Source of the DNA: Clitopilus passeckerianus
Taxonomy: Eukaryota; Basidiomycota; Agaricomycetes; Agaricales; Entolomataceae
NCBI GenBank assembly: GCA_944990035.1
Contig: CALYLX010000112.1
Coordinates: 1,950,823 to 2,014,822 of the forward strand
Length of the DNA: 64,000 nucleotides
Reading direction: 5' to 3'
This document shows, piece by piece, positions 58,473 through 64,000 of the stretch. A model generated the notes under the pieces. It had not been told where the DNA came from and did not search any database. It worked only from the letters and a program-made list of their open reading frames with translations. The position numbers and the translations under genes were made by a program. Each line of letters opens with the position of its first letter. Positions within the stretch are counted from its first letter, which is position 1.

Positions 58473-59275
58473 CGGGTCTGGTAGGGCAATCGGGTCCCTC
58501 ATTGTTCTCGACAGACTTTTACAAAATTTGATACCAAGCACTTCCTATAGACATCTTCTTTCCACAACGCGCTCGTATACCCGCAATTGCATTCATTTTC
58601 TCCCTTTGTTTTCGTCCAGTTTCCATCCAACTTGTAATTTTAGTTTGGTATTTTGTTCCGTAAGAACTGCATATCTGGTTGCTTTTGTACGCGCTCAGGC
58701 TGGCAATAAGCATTCCCCGCGCCTACCATCCTTGGACTCTCGTCTTCAGTGTGCGCAAGATGGTCATCAAAATACAGAGGTTGCCTCCGATTCGTCGATA
58801 TTCTCCTCTTGACTAGAACAAACCAAACCAAGGGTCCAGTGCGAGTACGAAGTCGGTGCATTCATAGATGGGGAGGAACGACGTTGACCCTTGACAAAAG
58901 AAGGAAAAAGTTGGTATAGTTCAGGATTGAACCCAATAATCAACAGGTTTGGCAAAATCACGATGCTGTAACGGGGATGGTCCCGAGCCACTGTGCGAAG
59001 TTGGCGACGTTATCAACCAGTTCCAACTTGAATAAAGCAGTCACAGGGCTCACCTTGATTAGTCGTGGTGCAGGTGCCATTAGCGATGGCCAATGTCAGC
59101 GAGAGGCGATGAGGCAATGGATGTGTCTTCGAGCAAAGCAATCACGTCTGAACAGTCTATCTTCCTGGGGTTTCGAGCTCATCCACGTCAGGTCAACTTG
59201 ATTATTGCTGTATAGGATTGGCTCCACATGATCTTGGGCGTGGCCAAGGTCGAAGGAAGGAAAAGAAAAAAAATT
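58473..59275. other. intergenic region
   Basis: 3' flank of the preceding gene and 3' side of the tRNA gene. No protein gene supported. Confidence 0.45.
59266..59273 (-). terminator. RNA polymerase III terminator
   Basis: Eight T residues on the minus strand, starting two bases after the tRNA 3' end, the usual pol III stop. Confidence 0.8.
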
Positions 59276-59347
59276 GGTTGAATCCAGGATCGAACTGGAG
59301 ACCCTCTGTGTGTGAGACAGAGATCATAACCACTAGACCATTCAACC
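59276..59347 (-). tRNA. tRNA-Val (anticodon CAC)
   Basis: A 72-base cloverleaf without intron. Acceptor GGTTGAA pairs with TTCAACC, the D arm is GTC/GAT with loop TAGTGGTTAT, and anticodon stem TCTGT/ACAGA encloses loop CTCACAC with anticodon CAC. The T arm is TCCAG/CTGGA with loop TTCGATC. The A box (TGGTCTAGTGG) and B box (GGTTCGA-like, AGTTCGATCC) are internal. CAC reads the valine codon GUG. Confidence 0.95.
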
Positions 59348-59786
59348 TTGAGTATAGAAAACTGTGTTATACTCAGGACGGCTTTTGGTTTCTTCTCAGA
59401 AGCTATTGTTGTAAAGACAAGATGACGGTTGACAATGAAACGTTTTCAGGGAGGAGTTTCTGGAGATTACGGAAGACAAAAGTGAGGCAGCCTCAAGGCT
59501 CATTCTGTGATTTTAAGCGAGATAATCCTGTCAAGCCTAATTCGTTCAAAGGCGACATGTTTGAACATCGCGCCAACTACAAAGACCATTGCCAACAGCG
59601 AAACCTACAGCGGAATGTTCAACGATGGTAACCGCAGGGATGGAGGATTACCAATTCGGGCAGCTAACCAAAGTTGAGCCAAACAAACGCTGTGGTGAAC
59701 GTACATCATCCCGACACAGGTTCCACAGTCCTAGGCGCTAGCTTGTCCGTTTTGCTGCAGTAAAGTTATCCTTGAGGCAGTCAACA
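59348..59786. other. intergenic region
   Basis: Upstream of tRNA-Val (minus) and of VPS35 (plus). An open frame at 59218-59631 runs across the tRNA and has no protein-family signal. Confidence 0.5.
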
Positions 59787-62700
59787 ATGGCCACCGTGGT
59801 GCAGCAGCCTCCTGAGGAGGTCAAGGGACTTCCTGAAGCCCTTAATACCGTCAAAATCCAGGTTCAGCAGATGAAGCGGCATCTGGTACGTGCGCAGCCT
59901 TCTTCAAAATATGGTTAACGAGCTGATTATTGGGCGGATTTCTAGGAACTTGACGAGCTAATGGATGCGCTGAAGAGCGCAAGTACAATGCTGGCAGAGC
60001 TGCGGACTTCTTCCCTGTCGCCGAAGCAGTATTACGAACTCTGTAAGCGGCCGATTCTTCCATGTTCATCCGAAGCTCACGCATCCCAGATATGGCCGTA
60101 TTCGATGCACTAAGGCACCTTTCCAACTATCTCTACGATGCGCACACACAGAACCGACACCACTTGGCCGACCTCTACGAACTAGTCCAATATGCTGGCA
60201 ACATCATCCCCGTCTCTACTTGATGATAACAGTGGGCTCTGTTTACATGTCCGTCCCAGATGCTCCGGTGAAGGAGATAATGAAGGACATGATGGAAATG
60301 TCCCGTGGCGTTTTACATCCTATCCGTGGTCTCTTCTTGCGTCATTATCTCAGTGGCCAAACTAGAGACCATCTTCCAGAGGGCCTGGAGCCAGGGTATG
60401 TACGCCGTTCTGATTTTCAGCTCAAAGCTCATCTTTGGCAGACCTGGTGGATGCCTGCAAGACTCGATTGCGTTTGTTCTGACGAACTTCATCGAGATGA
60501 ACAAACTATGGGTCCGCCTACAACATCAAGGTCATTCACGCGATAGGGAAAAGCGTGAACTGGAGCGTCGGGAGCTGAGGATTCTGGTTGGCACAAACTT
60601 GGTTCGCCTGAGCCAGTTGGACGGTGTCGACCTGGACATGTATCAACGAACAATACTGCCCAGCATATTGCAGCAAGTTGTAAACTGCAAGGATGTCATC
60701 GCTCAAGAATACCTTATGGAAGTCGTAATCCAGGTCAGCTCCCTTTACCATCCGACATACCTCTTCATTTGCTCAAAATTATTTCCTTCAGGTATTCACA
60801 GACGAATTCCACCTTCACACCCTTGGCCCCTTCCTTTCCGCCACCGCCCAGCTCCACCCCAAGGTCAACATCAAACAGATCGTAATTGCCCTTATCGACA
60901 GGCTCGCAGCATACGCCGCCCGCGAAGCCGAGACCGAAGACCCAGAGGAGACCAAGCGTCAAGAAGAAGCCGCTGCTAAGCGTCTCGCGGAGAAAGTCAA
61001 GGTCCAGAAAGCTCGTGCTCGCGAGAATGGTGCGTATCGCGCACTCTCGCCCTACCACGGAGTCGGATACCGCCAATGAGTGGGGATCACAAGATGTCCC
61101 TCCTACACCACAGTCACCTACGCCTGCGGATTCTGTGGTGTCGTCACCGACGTTGTCAGAAGCAGCTGGACCGGCGATAGTGGATATAGTGGATGTGCCA
61201 GTTAATGGAAATAAAGGGAAGGAGAAGGAGGGTTCCCCTGCGAGGAAGTTCAGGGGCGTTCCGGAGGACGTGCAGTTGTTTGAGGTGTTCTGGAAGCAAG
61301 TTGTCGAGCTTATCAAAGTCAGTCCTACCTTCTTCTAACAAGCTCAAAATAACCGAACTTATAATTTTCTGTCAATAGGCCCGACCCGATCTGTCAATTC
61401 AGGACATCACAGCTCTATTCGTATCCCTTACCAACCTCTCCCTCAGCTGTTACCCCGATCGACTGGAGTATGTGGATCAAATCCTCTCCTTTGCAGCGGA
61501 AAAGATCAAGGAGTTCACAGAGAGGTATTTCGTCTAGTTCATTTACCACATACATCCCAGCTTACAATATGCCAATAGCCCTGATCTTCACGCACCTCAA
61601 ACAACATCCAACCTTGCAGCCTTACTGGTTGCCCCAATCAACTCCTACCAATCTGTTCTGACACTACTTGCGATACCGAACTACGTTCCCTACTCACCAA
61701 ACAACTTTTCTCTACTCGACGGTCGATCGCCCATTCCATCGTGTCATCCGTCCTGAAGAACGAAACTATCATCGAAACTCCGGAAGATGTCGACGGTGTC
61801 CTGGAGCTGTGTCACGTCATCAAGGACCAGGTCGACTCGAATCCTGCCAACGCAAACCCTGCCGCAGTGCAGGCCAATATTAAGGATATCAGGCGACAGG
61901 GACCGTACTCGCTAGAGCGAGAGGAGATGGCCGAAGAGCAGGGATGGGTCGCAAGGATGGTTCATCTATTCCGAGCCGAGTCCCTAGACGTACAATACGA
62001 ACTCCTCCAAGTTGCGCGAAGACATTTCGACCTCGGAGGGGAGCGTATGCGCTTCACATTCCCCGCCCTCATCACATCCTCCATCAAACTCTGCAGACGA
62101 TACAAGAACAGGGAGCATATGGAGGAAGATTGGCAGAGCCGAGTGTCCACCATTCTCAAATTCGTGCGACAGCTCACCTCTATTTTGGCCACTCAAATTG
62201 AGGCACCGACGATTGCGCTTCGGCTCTTCCTTCTCTCCGCTCAGATCGCGGATGAGTGTGGATTCGAAGATCTCACCTACGACTTCTACGTGCAAGCATT
62301 CAGCGTGTATGAGGATAGCATATCTGAGTCTCGTGCTCAGCTCCAAGCTATCACTCTCATCATTGGCACGCTGGCCGGCGCAAAGGTTTTCGGCGTGGAC
62401 AATTACGACACTCTGATCACGAAGGCTGCGCTACATGGCGCCAAGCTGTTGAAGAAGAGTCATCAAGCGACAGCTGTCGGACTCGCTAGCCATTTATGGT
62501 GGCAAGCTCCCCAGCCTGCGGAAGGTGAAGGCGAGGACGAAGAAGCTAAGAAGAAGGAGGTCTCTGAGAAACCTGCTCAGGAGGACGTGGACGGGGAAAA
62601 CACCGTCAAAGCTGTAAGTATATTCGCTTCATGAGAGCCCGTTTGAATACTGATGTTATGTTGGAAAGTATCCTTACCAAGATAGCAAACGCGTCCTTGA

Positions 62701-63145
62701 GTGCTTGCAGAAATCATTACGGATTGCAAATTCCGCCATCGAGGAGATTGTCACTGTCCAACTCTATTGTGATACCTTGGATCAATACCTTTACTACTTC
62801 GACCGTGGAGCACCTGCTGTAAGCACCAAGCCCCATGGAACTCTACTTTGGATCACTGACACACCTCTCTAACAGGTTGCCGCGAAATTCGTGAACAGCT
62901 TGGTTGAGCTGATTTCTCAAAGCATCGACAACGTCTCCTCACCAGACGTACACCCATCACAACGTGCTCCTCCCGGCCTCATTGAGGGAGTCCAGACACC
63001 TGAAATGATCATAAGACATTTCAGGAATTCCCTGGCCTATATCCAAAGGAGGAAGAACTCTGCTCCTAATGGCAATTCACCTGATCCTCGATGGGATGAA
63101 GTGGACATTGTCGGGGCTCTTCTCAAAATGGGGTTGAATCGATGA
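59787..63145 (+). CDS. VPS35: retromer subunit Vps35, apparent one-base frameshift
   Basis: A long multi-exon gene starting [20 protein letters not shown] and ending ALLKMGLNR. Vps35 hallmarks are the N-terminal [20 protein letters not shown] block that binds Vps26, then [60 protein letters not shown] and HEAT-like helices to the C-terminus ([36 protein letters not shown]). Retromer sorts cargo from endosomes to Golgi or plasma membrane. At 60208-60211 four Cs stand where the family frame ([15 protein letters not shown]) needs five, so the sequence as given meets TGA a few codons later. A Ser/Pro-rich insert (about 61090-61240) interrupts the middle. Confidence 0.92.
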
Positions 63146-63351
63146 GCAGACAGAATTTCGTTGTTTGGAGATCTCTCTATTCCATTTGTTTGTACTGTAT
63201 TCAGGTGTTCAACCCGTTTGTATGTAACATCAACCAGGGAGGATTTCTTGTTAGGTACTCTAGATCTCTGCTGTAGATCTCTACCTATGAGGGCCAGCCC
63301 GCTTGACCTCATCTAGTATAGTATCGATCGTGAATGTCTTTCGCCGTCCTT

Positions 63352-64000
63352 TCACCAGTCTGGTAATCTATCGAATTTCTGCAGCATCAACGAACGAACA
63401 AAGTCAAAGACTTGCCGATCAGGCGTGAATGTGCCCCTGGGTCCCATAACCTCATCCAACAGCTTCTTGCCTGCACCCCTCCACGTTTCATCTAAAGGCG
63501 CGGGGCGTCAGAATTGCTCAGGGTCCAACGCATGCATGACATCAGGTTGAATACATTGATCCAATGTACGCAGCACACACAACTTTCCCCACTTAGGCCA
63601 ACTGCCCGTTGTGGGTATCTCCCAAATGTTGAAATGTATGGTAAAGTAGCTGAGGTCGAGAACGATCTGCATTTCTGGATGAAGTCGGGTATGGACAGTT
63701 CGGTGTTTATCCCAGCGTTCCTGCACATCTGGATGATCTGTGCAGAGAGATGTGCAGGGTTCAGATTCGACTGATGTGCAGAGGGTATGTGCAATTATGG
63801 AGGTGGGTTCGTGGGGTAAATCTAGGATCTCTTGGTGGTATCGATCTTCCTCCGTAATATGAATCCAACGAATGGGCATGTCCCCAGTCGGATACCAGCG
63901 TTTAATAGCGTTGTAGATATGAACAACATTGGCGTACTGCAGAATATCGTCTAAGCTCTGGCGCAGGCCGGAATCTGGAACAAATGTGGCCCAGCTCTGG
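63352..64000 (-). pseudogene. 3' part of an unknown gene with in-frame TGA
   Basis: A minus-strand frame open from the window edge (63999) reads QSWATFVPDSGLRQSLDDIL, IRWIHITEEDRYHQEIL and HALDPEQF, then TGA at 63508-63510. It continues in the same frame as RPAPLDETWRGAGKKLLDEV, GTFTPDRQVFDFVRSLM and a TGA at 63352. Coding composition persists past the first TGA and no splice donor lies there, so this looks like a nonsense mutation (CGA to TGA would give Arg). I do not recognise the family. The 5' part is outside the window. Alternatively the gene simply ends at 63508. Confidence 0.5.

Noticed and set aside
59218..59631. 137-codon plus-strand frame with KEKKKNWLNPGSNWRPSV
   Set aside because: It is the reverse complement reading across tRNA-Val and its flanks; such peptides are a known annotation artefact of tRNA genes.

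Overview
This window looks like chromosomal DNA of a filamentous basidiomycete, most likely an agaricomycete. Genes are dense and on both strands, and most are cut by many short introns (about 45-65 bases, GT-AG, with one GC-AG). There are conserved eukaryotic housekeeping genes, a chromovirus-type Ty3/gypsy retrotransposon, and a small CaaX pheromone-precursor gene of the basidiomycete mating-type kind. I cannot name the species.

Layout. (1) 1-11.2 kb is a nested transposon island. A complete Ty3/gypsy chromovirus on the minus strand (631-7576, LTRs 462/458, target duplication CACTT) lies beside a frameshifted Ty1/copia RNase H relic, a LINE-type endonuclease fragment, a solo LTR of the same gypsy family (9192-9655, target duplication AGAAC) and an inverted-repeat MITE-like element. 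(2) 11.3-21 kb holds a Dbf2/Sid2-type NDR kinase, an unknown gene, a gene-poor gap with one decayed reading frame, the small OST5/TMEM258 gene divergent from YOP1, and an Aurora kinase. (3) 21.9-27.6 kb carries a tandem pair of UNC93-like transporters with the same intron pattern. (4) 27.9-40.2 kb has an ArfGAP, a leukotriene-A4-hydrolase-type aminopeptidase, a Bni4/Afr1-like protein, a secreted double-psi beta-barrel protein and a FAD-dependent oxidoreductase. (5) 41.6-52.5 kb has MSH4, CDK1, the SWR1 subunit VPS72/SWC2, a mitochondrial ribosomal protein (Mrp49/mL61 type) and GET2. (6) 53.2-64 kb has the 38-residue mating pheromone precursor, a 3.7 kb gene-poor flank, an unknown gene, tRNA-Val(CAC), the retromer subunit VPS35, and the 3' end of one more gene.

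The genes do not form one pathway. Cell-cycle and meiotic functions recur (Dbf2/Sid2 kinase, Aurora, CDK1, MSH4), as do ER and endosomal functions (OST5, YOP1, GET2, ArfGAP, VPS35). The most notable signals are the unannotated-looking pheromone gene, an 11-nt complementarity in the retrotransposon that matches Tf1-type self-priming, an extra zinc-knuckle ORF behind its pol, micro-exons of 6-10 nt inside catalytic motifs, and apparent one-base losses in C-runs of three conserved genes that point to homopolymer errors in the assembly. Exon borders were placed by eye from splice consensus and family conservation.
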